DNA of 64,000 nt from Dipetalonema caudispina (GCA_013365325.1 JABVXV010000199.1:51463-115462), one strand, 5' to 3'. Counted from the stretch's first letter, positions 50,653 through 63,375 are shown. Translations and numbers: made by a program. The notes: generated from the letters alone by a model not told the origin.

Positions 50653-53600
50653 CTACTGAACCAAAATTTCTAAAGAACTCGCAGAACTGATAGAATCACG
50701 ATCAGCTTCACGAAATGTCCGTGATGATTCGATAACTGATTCAGTAGCATTAGCATTACTACTGCCATTATTACTACTTTCTGCAACAGTTGTGACAGCG
50801 ATAAAATGGGAATGATCTTGTTGGTGATGCTTCATTACTCGTCGTCTACGTAATGGTTGAAGTGCACGTGATGTCGTAGAAGCCACTGCCAGTTTATGTG
50901 TTTTATCCAAAGAACTAACGCTATGCGATCGCTCTATATCTACTGAAGCATTCGGCGAAGATGTATCGCCCTCGTTACTAGCTGACGACGAAGATGAAGG
51001 AATTACGGATGGAATTGATGTAACCATTGATTTTCGCCTTTCAGCAACATTACCAATAGTAATACTTCTACTATGTTTCACTTGACAAGTTCCCTTTCGA
51101 AGATAGTGGCTAATACGTGTCAGAAACTTGTGGCCCATTGTCATTCGACTGCTCCTATTCCGACTACAAGTATTGAAGGGTGATGTAAGAGGAAATGATA
51201 AATGATTGCATGAGTTGAATGTCAAATTCTCGGCTGAATAATGGCCCATCTGAGACGTTGATGGCATGGCTGGATTCATGAATACGGAAGTAGACCCGTC
51301 CATATGTCTACTGTTAAGAAAGCATGGATTTGATGCGGAACTGGATGTGTCCGATGAATGTGTAAATGATAATTTTTGTAGTTCCGTTGATGGTGATGGC
51401 AAATCCTGTAACGGTAGAAATTAGACGCCTTCGTACATTTGGAAAATTAACCTTTAGAATATTTCGAAGTTTTATAAACTTTTCCAAGGATCGTTTCTGG
51501 CATAGCAAACTGAAATAGAGAGACAATAAATGAAGCAAACAGTATGCTTCCTGATTCATTTCGTTGACTTTGAAAAAACTGTTTTATTGGCATTGTTATA
51601 ACATAAAACTCATACCTCATTTACTTTTTCCGGTATGCTTAAAGCTTTCCTGGATTTTAGTCCATCCAGAACTCTCGGTCGATCCAATAAATGTGGACAT
51701 GTTAACTCCATCACACGCTTACCATTCTCGTTGGTTTTTGAAGACGGCTCACTGCAATCGTTATCCCAGAAACTTTCCGGCTTATATGATGATACCCTGT
51801 GAGATAATGTTTTACAACTGATCGACTTCCCCAACTTTGAAATATTTTCGGTACTGTCACATTCCTAAACATATGCCAATTTACAAACTTCTGTTCTGGT
51901 AAATTCGTGAAAAGCGACAGTTTCTACTAGCTAATTATTAAACAATCTGAAGTTAGTCTTGAAGATACTCTAAAGCTAGTCCTTGATTTGTTGAGGGAAT
52001 ATCAAGTTTTCTTGGATTCCCAGAAACACTCAACCAACAACCTCATTTCTACATAGATTTGGTGAAAGTACTAATTCTTACAATTTGTATTATCCTTTTC
52101 CCACATTCATGTATTTAGGATAGATTCCCGTAAATGATAACAACAAATCTTTTTAAGATACAGCAGCTGAATACGGATGGAATAGCCAGATCCCTTAAGA
52201 TGAAATACGATTTGCTTCTAACATAACCACTATGCTGATCACGTCAAGATTACCTTAACTGGACATACGTCATCAAGCGAGTCGGAATCCGAAACAGAAG
52301 ACAACGTGAACAAAGATGTCGAAATAGCAGTACTGCTGTCATTTGGACATCTTTTTTCATGTTGGCTAAATTTAGACGATAAGCTCGGATTATTCTTCTC
52401 TCGTAATCGTGCCTCATATTCCAATAACTGGCCCATAAAATTGAAATTCGGTGAAATGGATGGCCTGCGTTCTTTCACATACCTGTAGTGTTAAGGCTCA
52501 TCTAAATTAGAAACCTTTTCTAGAGCAGAAAAATTTCCTTTCTAAAAAATATAAATATTTTAAATGCCCTATATGAACATATACATAACTATGTTAAATT
52601 TGTAAGTCTGGATAGCACTGCTGCACATGTTTGTACAATATAACGTGCACGTCTTGAGTGCCCTAAGCGTGCAACCACCCATAAATCCGGAGAATGCTAT
52701 TGTGCAAGATAGGTATTTGCACGATATACATGTTTTATGTTCTTTATAAAGTGTACTCAACCATAATATATTTGTATACTGACAAATACAAAAAATGCAC
52801 AATATGCCTTACGCATATTCACGTATCGCATATATATGTACATAATCACAGCATAAGTATAAACCCAAGTTTGTTTGAACAACCAACAATGCCTGAAGCA
52901 GTAAGTTGAGGATCAAAAATAGCTGAAATGGTTCGGATATGATACCGAAGCACTAACCTATACGCTTGTTCGGATGTCCAGTTATTTCGCCTCATCATAT
53001 ATGCGATAGCCAATGTTGGACTTCGAGAAATACCAGCAAGACAATGTACTAATGCTACCGAACCACGTTCACATACCTTATCTGTAAATGAATCCCATCC
53101 CGTAATTAATAAAAAAACCGGATCGGTCAGAAGCTAATTAATGATAATAAAGGGAAATATACCAAGAAACTTGAAAGCATCTTCGAAATGCGGCAATAGT
53201 TTCGCCTGATAGGTATCGTTGACAGGTATCCGCATAAAATGACCTTCCTGTTTCAGTGTATCCGGTTCGGGGCAATTTACACTAAGATTTATCACATATT
53301 TGATACCATATTTCTGCAATCATTAACATTCCTGCATAAGAAGAGAAGTATTCAGAGATAAAAAGGGCAAAAATCAACACAAATAATGAATGATAAATAG
53401 TACCGATAACAGTGTGGAATCCATAGCATCCTGTTGTGAACCGAGATACAGAAATGGAAGAATTTCTGTTGGACCATCATTAGTAGTTGAAAGACATGGA
53501 TTGGATATGCTTGCTAGTATATGATTTCCCATTAAACTTTTCTCCATATTTTCTTGTCGTTCCGTAGAACTTTCACATAATTCCGGAAAACGACTATGGA

Positions 53601-56600
53601 AATCGTCAAATCCATCTAAAAAAATATCTATATAACTATATATAGATATATAGTTATTATGGTTAGCCATTAAACAATAGTTTGGTCACCTTCTCTTTTA
53701 GTTTTGTTAAATCAATTGCTTGCTGACAATTAATCATTTAATGTAATCTTGAACAATTCTCATGATAATAATAATAATTATTATTATTATTATGATGATG
53801 ATAATGATGATGGCATATTCTAAAATTCTCAACATAAGCCAAATCTTGAAATTGAAATTGCAAAAGTTTCACATCAACAATAGCATAATCTGTCTTCTCT
53901 CCTCTTATTCCTATCATTGAATCATCAAGAGAAGGAAATAGAATTAGAGATATTTTCAAGAAGCAGCTGATATACATTTTAGAGAGAATATTTCCTTCAC
54001 ATTAGTTAACTACTACTACTACTTCTACTATTACTACTACAACTACTGCTATTACTACTACTAGTGGCCATTCAGAGAAGGAACTAAAGCAAATGAAAAT
54101 CAAATAAATATCTGAACACTCTCCACTTCTAAAATATTGTTGGAACATTTAAATAGTTTGGATTTATAGATTCATACTATGCTAGTATCGATTAGATAGT
54201 ATTGGATAAAGGTAGAAAATCAATCCTGACAAAATAAAGATAAATTTTTGAGATTACTGAAAATACAAATTCTTCAAGTTGTAAAAGAAAGTAGGGAATA
54301 ACAAATGAGCAATCTAAACTTCCATGCAAATAAATTCTATAAATTTTAGCTTAATTTTACTCAACTTTTATACCAATTTATATGAATTTATTTGAAATAT
54401 GAATCGATAGATAAATATGTCGAATTAAAAGTCAGAAAAATTATGATGATAAAAAAGTGGAAAAAAGAATCACTCTTTTTTTTCCTATTAATCCGTTAGT
54501 CATTTTTCGTTTTAGAATACTTACAAGAGGTAGAAGTGGAAGGTTCATCCGGAGCCAATTGCCTGATGGTACATGGCCGATGCATTCCGGTATTCAGACT
54601 AGCAAAAAGCAGCAGTAGGAATAGCAATAACAAACAGGAAATGAATGAATGCTACTTCGAAAGAGACTCAAATTAGAAGTAAAAGTTGTTGATACAACTA
54701 TCCTCGCAAAATGACGATTGAACATAAATATAAACTCTTCGTCTTTCTTGCTTCCCCCTTATAATATAAGGCTTTTTCGTTGAGTTTCACATAGATGGAA
54801 GAAAGGGAACGAAATAGAGACGGGGGGAAATGGACTGGAAGCGGGGAGGGATGAAAAAAAAAAAAGAAAAAAAAAGTGAATTAGTTAGTTTTAGAAATGA
54901 TGAGGTAGACGAAAATGTCGAAGCTTGACTACACATGAATAATAGTCATCATCGTCGTCGTCGTTGTCGGTGTCGTTGTCGTCATCACCATTGCTGTTAT
55001 GGCCTTAGGCTTAGACTGGCAAAGTGTATAGGCTCGTTTCGCTCAATATTCATGCTATCAGAAGAGCTATATGCAAAATGTAAATCAACAATATCCATCC
55101 CTCTTTTTGTTGTATAGCAATGCCTATTATTATATTCCTACTGGTCATGCCCTCATCAAACTATTAGTAACTGGATAGAAATACCGGAAGAGGAGAGGGA
55201 AGGAAAAAGAAAAGAGAACATTTGATTCAATTTTGGATTGCCAGCAACCGGAATAGAACAGGATGAGAAAATCATAATCGATTGTTGTTGTTATATGACC
55301 TTGATAATTTTGTTGACCTAGAAAATAAGGAAACCGATATTAGTCTTACTATGATGCCTTTTGATACATACACGTAAACAAATTTGCAGCTTTCTCAATT
55401 TACTAAAGCAATACTTTCTTGCTCGTCTTCATAATAACATCTCTTTCTTTCCTTCTCTCTCTCTCTCACTCTTTCTTATCCTTCTGGTCATCCGTCCCAA
55501 GAAATTTAATCTTTCCTTATTCATTTTAAGATGTCTAATCTCATCCCATCTAAGAAAAAAAAAAAACTTAGTTTCTCGCTCTTTTTACTTTTTTCTTCTG
55601 AAAATTTCCATTAAAAAAAAAATTCTAATCTTTTCTATTTTCTTTTTAAAAAAAGCCTAATTATACCTTAGAACAGAGTTATACCATATATTTGTTTGAA
55701 CTCATTGATAATCTTATAATCCTTTTTTCTTCCTTTCCTCTCCTCTAATATCTCATATAAGGCATTTCTTATAATAACAATGAATACAACCTAATTTATT
55801 AACTGAAATTACTTTTATCTTTAATCTTATCATTTCTCTTAAATATACTATCTTAAACTTAACAAATTAGATAAAAAGAAAAAAAGTCTAAATAACTTAT
55901 AAGTGTGATAATAGAAAGGAATGAAGGGTGAAACGAGATCGGAAAAAATAAACAAACATTATTGAATGGACGGATAGATGGGATGGGAAACAAATAGCGT
56001 TGCCGTTGTCATCGTCAACATGTTTGAAAAGGATGATGGGCGACAGCTTGCATCATCATCGCTATCATTAATACTCTATCACTATCACTATCATCGTTAT
56101 TATCCTCATCACTAACACTATTATTATTATCTATTGGTAATATGATAATATAGTAATGATAATGATAGCAAACAAGTAACAATAATAATAATATTAATAA
56201 TAATAATAGCAATAAATAATAAAAGTAATAAAGAAAATAATAATAATACAGTTAATTTACTGATATGGTTAAAATAAGTTATAAATAAAAGCTAAATCAA
56301 AATGACCCTCTACAATTATACACATAGTAAACATACAAATACATACATACATACAGACAGACAGACACACATACACACACATACAGACAGACATATATAT
56401 ATATGAATGCTTGAAGTAAGTAATAAGGTACTGACTCATCACCACCTATTGGTAGTGTTGCCGTGCGACGATAATGAGTCAGCACCTCCCAATGATATAT
56501 TTATTCATAGGGATGGGATGCATCACAGTCATCAATGATCATCTCTCTCTCTCTCTCTCTCTCTCCCTCTTCCTTTCTTTCTTTCTTTTCCTTCTTCATT

Positions 56601-59600
56601 TTTCTCTCTCTCTTTTGATTTGCATTATTTATCTAATTAATACATACATAAATGTTTAATTTAAATTACAAGAAAACTATTTATCAAATAATTTAAATGA
56701 ATCATGGGCAAGATTTTTTTTTTTTTTTTTTTTGAAAATTTCAAAAAAATATTTAAATGACGTAAGTGAGCAAAAATCAGAAATATCTATGAAATGTCCA
56801 AAATATTTGACGAATTACTATCCTATTAGTACTTTTCAGTTGGAATTACAAATAATTCGACGGAATAGATTTTAATTTGCTACTACGATTACAAAATTAA
56901 TTTGTATTATTTTTTACAAATCATACATTAAAAAAGCTTTATGGTTACCTCATTTTATTCGACAGGTATTTGTCATTTGATTGAATCATATTGCATGATC
57001 AAATAATCTATCCATCTATCAATATTTCATATCTAGCATATCTTTCACTTATTACATTTCACGATACAATTTTATTTTGAATCAAATATCTCTTTGATTG
57101 TCCAATTTTAACATTGATGGCAAACTTCAAAATACATTTCATCTCTCAACTATTTCACTTTGCTATTAACCATCTAATTTTGATGAAAAAGAATCCATCA
57201 ATTAAATGACATTTAAAAGGCAGAGTATACACATACATAGAGGAAACTAAAAGTTATTATCGGTATTTCAAAAATTCTATTCCTCTTCTGCCATCTTGTC
57301 CGTCCGCTCATTGCACCGATGAAATATCACGACATATCATTGGAGAAGGTGTGACAAGAGAGCATTATAAATCCAATTGAACTTAAAATATTCTCCTTTT
57401 TTTTTTTTTACAAAAAGAAAAGAGAAGGAAAAGAAATCAATGATCACATTGCTATCATATGTACTTGTTGAAGGTTTATAAGAAATTCAATTCAATCAAC
57501 AAAAATGCTCCCACCATATTTATTATTATCGACATAACAAAATGAGTCAGTGAAAGGAATTTAACGAAATATGTGAAAACTGCTTCCTGATGACGTAAAC
57601 GTTTCATTTCTTATTAGAACAAAAGCAAAGAGACAAGGGAGAAATCGGAAAGTAGAAATATCAAAATTTATTTGAACAAAAAAAAAAAAAAATTAAATGG
57701 AAAAAGTAGGGAAGATAAGAAAAAAGAAAAAATGAAGGAAAAAAAGAAAAAAAGGATAAGTTTGATAAGATTAAAAGTGATAATATTGTATGTGAAAAAT
57801 GAGATGATAAAGCAAAAGATATGAAAAAGATTGAATAATGTAAAAATGAAAAGAAAGAAACAAATAGGGAGGAAGGTAATTTCCTTATAACAAATCATTA
57901 TCATTCTTTATATTGTAGATTAAATTCAAATTCCGCAAATTTGCTATATTACTTTTCTGATTGTTACCCATCACGATGAGTAATAATATCGCACTTCACC
58001 TGTATAAGTTACTCATCATAATAGGTAGCAGCAATATTCTACTTGACCCATTTAACTTATCCATCATAATATGTGGTCATATTTAAATCTTAGAATCGGA
58101 CGTATAGTATAATGAAATTTAACACAAAAATTTAGCACCTTAATAGAGAGATTACTGAAATTTTCTTGAAATTGCTATCATTTTATTGAATAAATTATTT
58201 TCTTTTAAATATAAATTAGAAAAGAATTCCTTCTTGTTTAAAACAAATTAGCTTATTTTGTTAATAATTCTAATAAGTCATACACTTTCAGCTCATTTCA
58301 TTAATAATTCCGATGAGTCATATTTAATTAACAATTGCTAAAAGTCAATAATCCAATTCCATTTCATAGTCATTCATTCCTACGGTAAAAATGTACTTAC
58401 GAAATATAACCATAGCACTACCACAAAAAATCTTACGCATAATATCAGACGAAAGAGAAGAAAAGAAGAAAGAAAGAAAAAAAAAACGTACCACGTAAAA
58501 CGAGGACTTTATGAAAACGTTTAGATGATGTAAATTTTTCTTGTAATGTTCGGAGTAATTTTTGAGGTGAATCATCGGAATAATTTTCACCATTATAACA
58601 TTTCCGTTTTATACCGGATAATACGGTGGAATAATTATTGGTCAACGATTTGTCACCAACAGTTTGATCACTCTCCGAATATAACACCAAATCAACCAAT
58701 GTTGAGTTACACTTTTCTTCACCAATTTGCGACAACATCAAACTATTACAAACCTGTAATTTACGACGAAAAAAGAAAGAAAGAAAGAGGAATATCATCA
58801 TTATTATAATTGTTGATATTTCAACACTTAACAGCTAATATATGTCAACGTAATTCTAATAAAATTATTCTTACTATTATATCTTTTTTTTTTTTTTCTA
58901 AGAAATTCGGAAATAATAATAGTATAAAGTATAGTATAACAACTGCAATGATAATGAATTATAAATAATTATTAATTATTCTTAATATAATTGGCAAATT
59001 GTATAGTATAACATAAATACTACAATAATCTAAAATATAATAATTAACACTACAGATACGATTGAATTTTCATTCTTAAATGAATGAAACTTTTTTCTTC
59101 ATGAAAAATTTCCCATTTCTTTCTACATTAATTTTAGACTAAATTATAATATTATTCTCCGTATAACTATTACATTATATGGTATAATATATTTATTCAT
59201 GTTATTTTTTATTTATTTCAAAATATTAGAATAACAAATATATTTCAATTATTTTTATCCTTTATTTTTCTTTTACTTATGACATCATCTATCAGCTGCT
59301 TAATTAATAATAATTAATGCTTGCATTGTTTGCTTTATCAAGTTTCTATTTACATTTTCTACCGTAAATACGAATAACTGTCACTATTTTTTGTATTGCC
59401 AATGTTGCCATTATTTTTTCCACTAACATTGTATGACTTATTCTCAAAATTATAGACAATTATTCATAATGGCCAGTGGATATTAACAAAGGTCAAGCAA
59501 ATATCATACATTAATCACTAAACACAATAAAAACTAAGTTAGTAGATATATTAAGGAAAAATGACCCATTTTCTCTTCCTTTCTTCCCCTTGGATAGATT

Positions 59601-60703
59601 TAAGGCAATTCCCGAGAAATGATTACCCTTATTATATACCTTCAGTATTAATTATAAAATAACCAACCTTCATTACCAACACCTAATAACACCATTTGAA
59701 GAATTCAATGAACGGAAACACTCACTCACCCACTCTCTCTCTCTCTCCCTCTCCTTATCCCATTCTCTATCATTTTTTCAAATTTAAAAAACAAATTTCA
59801 CAAATCAAATGGATCTGTTATCAATGTCAGCATCCATCTATTCATACAACAATCTGATATGTAGAAATTACGGAACAATTACTCCCATTTCACCATAATT
59901 CCTCCTTTATTTGATCAAAATCAAATCATATTGAGGGATAGATGGATGATGACTAATACTTTTAGCATCCACTTAAATACCAGATGGTGATGTGATGACA
60001 AGATCGCCACATTGGATCTCATTTTCACCAAATGTGACACTTAAGAGATGGATAGATGGGATGAGTCATCATTTCTTTCATTATTTCAAATGGAAATGGA
60101 AATGTGTGAAATTTCCATCTTATTATCATTACAAGTAATAAGAGAATGATGGAAGACTGATGATAATAACCTTTGAACTATATGCATTTTTAACCAATTT
60201 CAATTACATTTATTCTTCCCATTTTTTCCTCTTACTTCTTTCCTATTATTCTTACACTATATATTTTATTTCCTCAAATATTCCACTGATATAATCTGAA
60301 TTCCGTATAGCATTACTCATTCAAGATTGAATGAAATGAAATAATATAAGGGAAAACATTCAAGCCTTTTACAGTATGAAAATGAATATTCATAAACAAT
60401 CTATAAAGATAATTTTGCATATCTAAAATTACTTCAAATTAGCATCTATCATTTTTGCATTTAATCATTTTTCCTCTCATTTTTTTTTTCCTCATAATTT
60501 AATTTATCTACTAAATGATTTTTATCAGAGCATACAAATGAACGTAAACTACGTAAAATAGCTACGTGATCGATACAGAAAGAATCACTTACTTTGTTGT
60601 CATACACGCGTCGACGCATCATTTTTGAATAAAAGGCATTAATAGCATAACGAATATGTAATAGATTATAATCAATAAAAGGGCGACAATCAACAATTAC
60701 TGT
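50653..60703 (-). CDS. vhp-1: MAP kinase phosphatase, DUSP8/16 type (VHP-1-like), N-terminal exon missing
   Basis: Dual-specificity phosphatase that inactivates JNK and p38 MAP kinases. Eight exons in frame: 60703-60593, 58753-58492, 53615-53404, 53313-53163, 53081-52958, 52482-52254, 51864-51616 and 51405-50653, giving 696 residues. The rhodanese/CH2 domain shows VIVDCRPFIDYNLLHI and the basic kinase-interaction motif SKMMRRRV, then GFDDFHSRFPELCE. The catalytic domain shows GPTEILPFLYLGSQQDA, the P-loop VHCLAGISRSPT (HCxxGxxR intact), AYMMRR and RYVKERRPSISPNFNFMGQL. A long Ser/Thr-rich, low-complexity tail follows. By family comparison about 20-30 N-terminal residues are missing and must be in an exon upstream of 60703. 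Two large introns (4.9 and 1.8 kb) are rich in microsatellites and AP-1-like sites. A candidate alternative exon lies at 51452-51509. Confidence 0.93.
51452..51509 (-). other. Candidate 58-base cassette exon
   Basis: It lies within the last intron of the phosphatase gene. On the minus strand a strong TCTCTCTATTTCAG acceptor (AG at 51510-51511) and an AAAG|GTTAAT donor bound 58 bases that are open in the incoming frame. Because 58 is not a multiple of three, inclusion would shift the next exon to a frame with a short unrelated tail. Skipping gives the long 250-residue tail. Use of the exon is not proven. Confidence 0.35.
53763..53812. repeat. ATT/ATG trinucleotide microsatellite
   Basis: Runs of ATA, then ATT, then ATG units in the 4.9 kb phosphatase intron. 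The ATA/ATT junction is self-complementary. Confidence 0.8.
54009..54062. repeat. (ACT)n-like microsatellite
   Basis: Imperfect ACT/CTA trinucleotide tract in the phosphatase intron. Confidence 0.8.
54946..54990. repeat. (CGT)n-like microsatellite
   Basis: Imperfect CGT/CAT trinucleotide tract, GC-rich for this region. The plus-strand frame over it is only the repeat read through (His/Arg-rich), not a gene. Confidence 0.75.
56150..56250. repeat. AAT-rich trinucleotide tract
   Basis: Imperfect AAT/AATA repeats in the phosphatase intron. Confidence 0.6.
56339..56404. repeat. Compound CATA/CAGA/CA/TA microsatellite
   Basis: Successive ACAT, CAGA, CA and TA tracts in the phosphatase intron, about 27 bases from the paired AP-1-like sites. 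Confidence 0.85.
56432..56438 (+). promoter_or_regulatory. AP-1-type site TGACTCA
   Basis: Exact bZIP (FOS/JUN) heptamer in the large phosphatase intron. It is the left member of an inverted pair (CTGACTCAT ... ATGAGTCAG). Confidence 0.4.
56475..56481 (+). promoter_or_regulatory. AP-1-type site TGAGTCA
   Basis: Right member of the inverted pair; the two heptamers are separated by 36 bases of mixed composition. Confidence 0.4.
56542..56586. repeat. (CT)n microsatellite
   Basis: TC dinucleotide tract followed by CTTT units; intronic. Confidence 0.85.
56714..56734. repeat. Poly(T) run
   Basis: Uninterrupted T run of about 20 bases, intronic. Confidence 0.8.
57543..57549 (+). promoter_or_regulatory. 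AP-1-type site TGAGTCA
   Basis: Exact heptamer (ATGAGTCAG context) in the large intron of the phosphatase gene. A TGATGACGTAA bZIP-like site lies about 40 bases downstream at 57588-57598. Confidence 0.4.
58250..58322. repeat. Tandem 40-base duplication carrying an AP-1-type site
   Basis: Two units with a 40-base period (starting 58250 and 58290) share AGCT-ATTT--TTAATAATTC--AT-AGTCATA. The first has AAGTCA, the second has the full TGAGTCA at 58314-58320. Located in the phosphatase intron, about 170 bases downstream (minus strand) of the 58492 exon border. Confidence 0.7.
60062..60068 (+). promoter_or_regulatory. AP-1-type site TGAGTCA
   Basis: Exact heptamer in ATGAGTCAT context, in the 1.8 kb intron between the two rhodanese exons of the phosphatase gene. 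Confidence 0.4.
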
Positions 60704-61902
60704 CTGTAAATAATATTTGTTGTACTTGTAGTAGTAAGTAATAGCAATAGTATATTTCATTATATTTTAATTTGAAAAAAATAACAGATCGATTGATTTT
60801 TAGATAAAAAGATTTAAATAACATCGAATATTGCAAATATGAAGTGAAACATCGAATTTCGAAGAATATAATATGACGGAGGCATATATATCCGTTTTGA
60901 AATGTTTATAAAAATTTACAAATTTTTTTTTTTTTTTTGCGAAATGATAACAATTTTTACTATGATTCATTGTAAATTACGAATGCATTTTTTGTATTAC
61001 GTAATCGAATGCATTTAAAAGTATACAATTGAAAATTTTCAAAATTTTATTCCTATTTATCAATAACGTTAACAAAATATTATGTAGAAGGAATGGATCA
61101 ATAATAATAAATATTAAAATTATTATAAAGAATACAATATTCATATAACCATAATATTTGTTAATATTTTAGTTAATAAAAAGAAAAAAAAACCATAATT
61201 TAAATATCACTATTATTGATAAGGAGCGTTGTAATTACGATAATTATATGATAAATGGCAAAATATCTGCTGAAAATTTCCCCATAAGCTTTGATAATCA
61301 ATTAGCATTAAAATTAATATCAGTACAGAAGAATATTAATGTTAACGATTGAATTACGATTTATCATAAGGAATGTTGCAAACCAGTATAATTTTAAAAT
61401 TTTGATTAATTAGTATAATATTATGCAATTACTGATTTTATTTATAATCTGTTAACGATACCACATATATCATAACTTATCATTAACTGTATATTATACT
61501 TCAGTAACTATCATTGGCATCCTATGATATCGCACTTATATTTCGCTAGTGATACTATGCGACCTAATTATAATTAACTGAATAATACCATACTTAAATC
61601 TAACAAGTAAAATTATTTTTCTGATAAGTTATAAACATTCAAGACCTTTAAATAGAAAGCAGTAAAAATAATTACTAATGGAAAGTAATTCGTCTACAAT
61701 TATTTGTTTCAAACGACTGAATTATTTGCAACGGAAAAACAGAACAATTTCATTCAATTATTGTAACAAATCTTAAATTAATAACTATTAAAGTATCACA
61801 AAAATAAATCATATTGAACTTCGTATTATTTTTTCTTTTAAATTGAAAAAAAAAATGTAAATTGTAGCGAATCGAAAAAAGCCATACTTATCCAAAAGTA
61901 TC

Positions 61903-61922
61903 ATATATATATATATATATAT
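61903..61922. repeat. (AT)n microsatellite
   Basis: Ten AT units upstream of the rhodanese exons. Confidence 0.85.
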
Positions 61923-62484
61923 CCGTTCCCTTTTAATATTTCGAAATTAACAATCGATACGATATAAATTAAGTATAAAATCATTCTGATATTATCAGTA
62001 ACTAACAATATTACTTTACGATAACTTTGATAATTTTAATCATTCTTTTCATCCTCTAGCACTTTCCAAAAAATTGAATTTAATTTCAGTAAGAAATATT
62101 GGATTGTAACGAAAAGATATAAGTATAAAAAGTTAAAAACTTTTAAATTAACAATCATTTGATCGAAATATGTCAAATAAAAAAAAAAAAAAAGAGGAGG
62201 AAAATGCTATTTTTTTTCTCAAACTGTTATCTAATTTATAGATAATATTTAACTTTTCCTCTAATTATTATTCATTTAGTGTCATTTTTGACAAATGCGT
62301 CTTCATTTCATTTCATTTCTACGAATAAAACAGTTGAGTAGGAATAAAATTCATTCAATAAAAGTGATGAATTATTGCGGAAGAGAAAACGGAAGAATGG
62401 GAGGCATGAAGTGTTGATTAGTTTATAGTATGCAAATTTGTTAAATAATTTATCAAACTGTCAACACAAGGGAAAAGGATGATA

Positions 62485-62491
62485 TGACTCA
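62485..62491 (+). promoter_or_regulatory. AP-1-type site TGACTCA
   Basis: Exact heptamer in ATGACTCAT context, upstream of the most 5' phosphatase exon found. Confidence 0.35.
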
Positions 62492-63179
62492 TCGTTGTAT
62501 GTAAATTTCCATCTTTTTGAATAAATTTTCATTCCTTTAAATAACAAGCTGAAGCTGAAATGAGCAGAAAGTAGAAGTTCAGCAATGAGGAAAGGAAGAA
62601 TGAAATGAGAAATTACTGAATAAAATTTCTAGAAATTAGAAATTTTTTTTTGCAGGCACTAAATTTTTCTAAAAAATGAAAAAAAAAAGAAATATATTTT
62701 GGAATATTGCAAAATTTTATATTTAAAAAAAACGAAAATCTTTTTTCCCTTCTAATAATATGGCAAAGATACTAAATTGTTTATTTGTTTTCCCGTCATA
62801 CCATAACTTGAAAACGATGAAGCAGCGACATTAATTAAAATATTAATAGACGACACTGACACTTGTCAACTAAGAAATTTGAAAACTATTTTATCAAAAA
62901 GAAAAAAAGAGAAAGAGTAAAAAGAGAAAAAGAAAAAATGAAATTAGTACTTTAAGAAGAGAAAAAATTTGAACAAAATGATAATGAATCATTCAACGAT
63001 TTTTTTTTTCAATTGATTCATATAAATAGTTGCATATATTCATTCATTTATTCTTCCCATCAATACGTATAAAATAGCTTCATATTTCCTAACAATAAAT
63101 TTCTTATTTTTCAAAAGAATTTTATACATTTAATGTTTTATTCCATTATATAAGTGGGAATAAAATTAAATTTTCATCA

Positions 63180-63375
63180 ATTGTGTCCAACTTATCGTCA
63201 TTTGCAAATTCTCATTTCCCAACTTATCATCATTGAATAAACCTCAACTTTCTACTTTCTCAGTGATCAACCATAACTTCCTAACTTATGACCTATGATA
63301 TTGCAAATCCTCACTTCTCAGCTCATCAACATCAACAAATTGCACTTCCCAACTTATCATCATTGATAAAAATCA
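63180..63375. repeat. Degenerate tandem repeat with CCAACTTATCATCATTGA units
   Basis: CCCAACTTATCATCATTGA occurs twice (about 63218 and 63348). Related versions (CCAACTTATCGTCATT, TCAGCTCATCAACATC) lie between or beside them, several preceded by TTGCAAAT(T/C)CTCA. Confidence 0.65.

Noticed and set aside
51314..51405. Second frame of the last phosphatase exon as the main C-terminus
   Set aside because: Direct splicing 51616|51405 keeps the long Ser-rich frame; the short frame needs the unproven cassette exon.
54935..55117. His/Arg-rich frame
   Set aside because: It is the read-through of a CGT/CAT microsatellite.
56297..56485. Minus-strand frame rich in Tyr/Val/Cys as a phosphatase exon
   Set aside because: Most of it translates a CA/TA microsatellite; the known exons join in frame without it.
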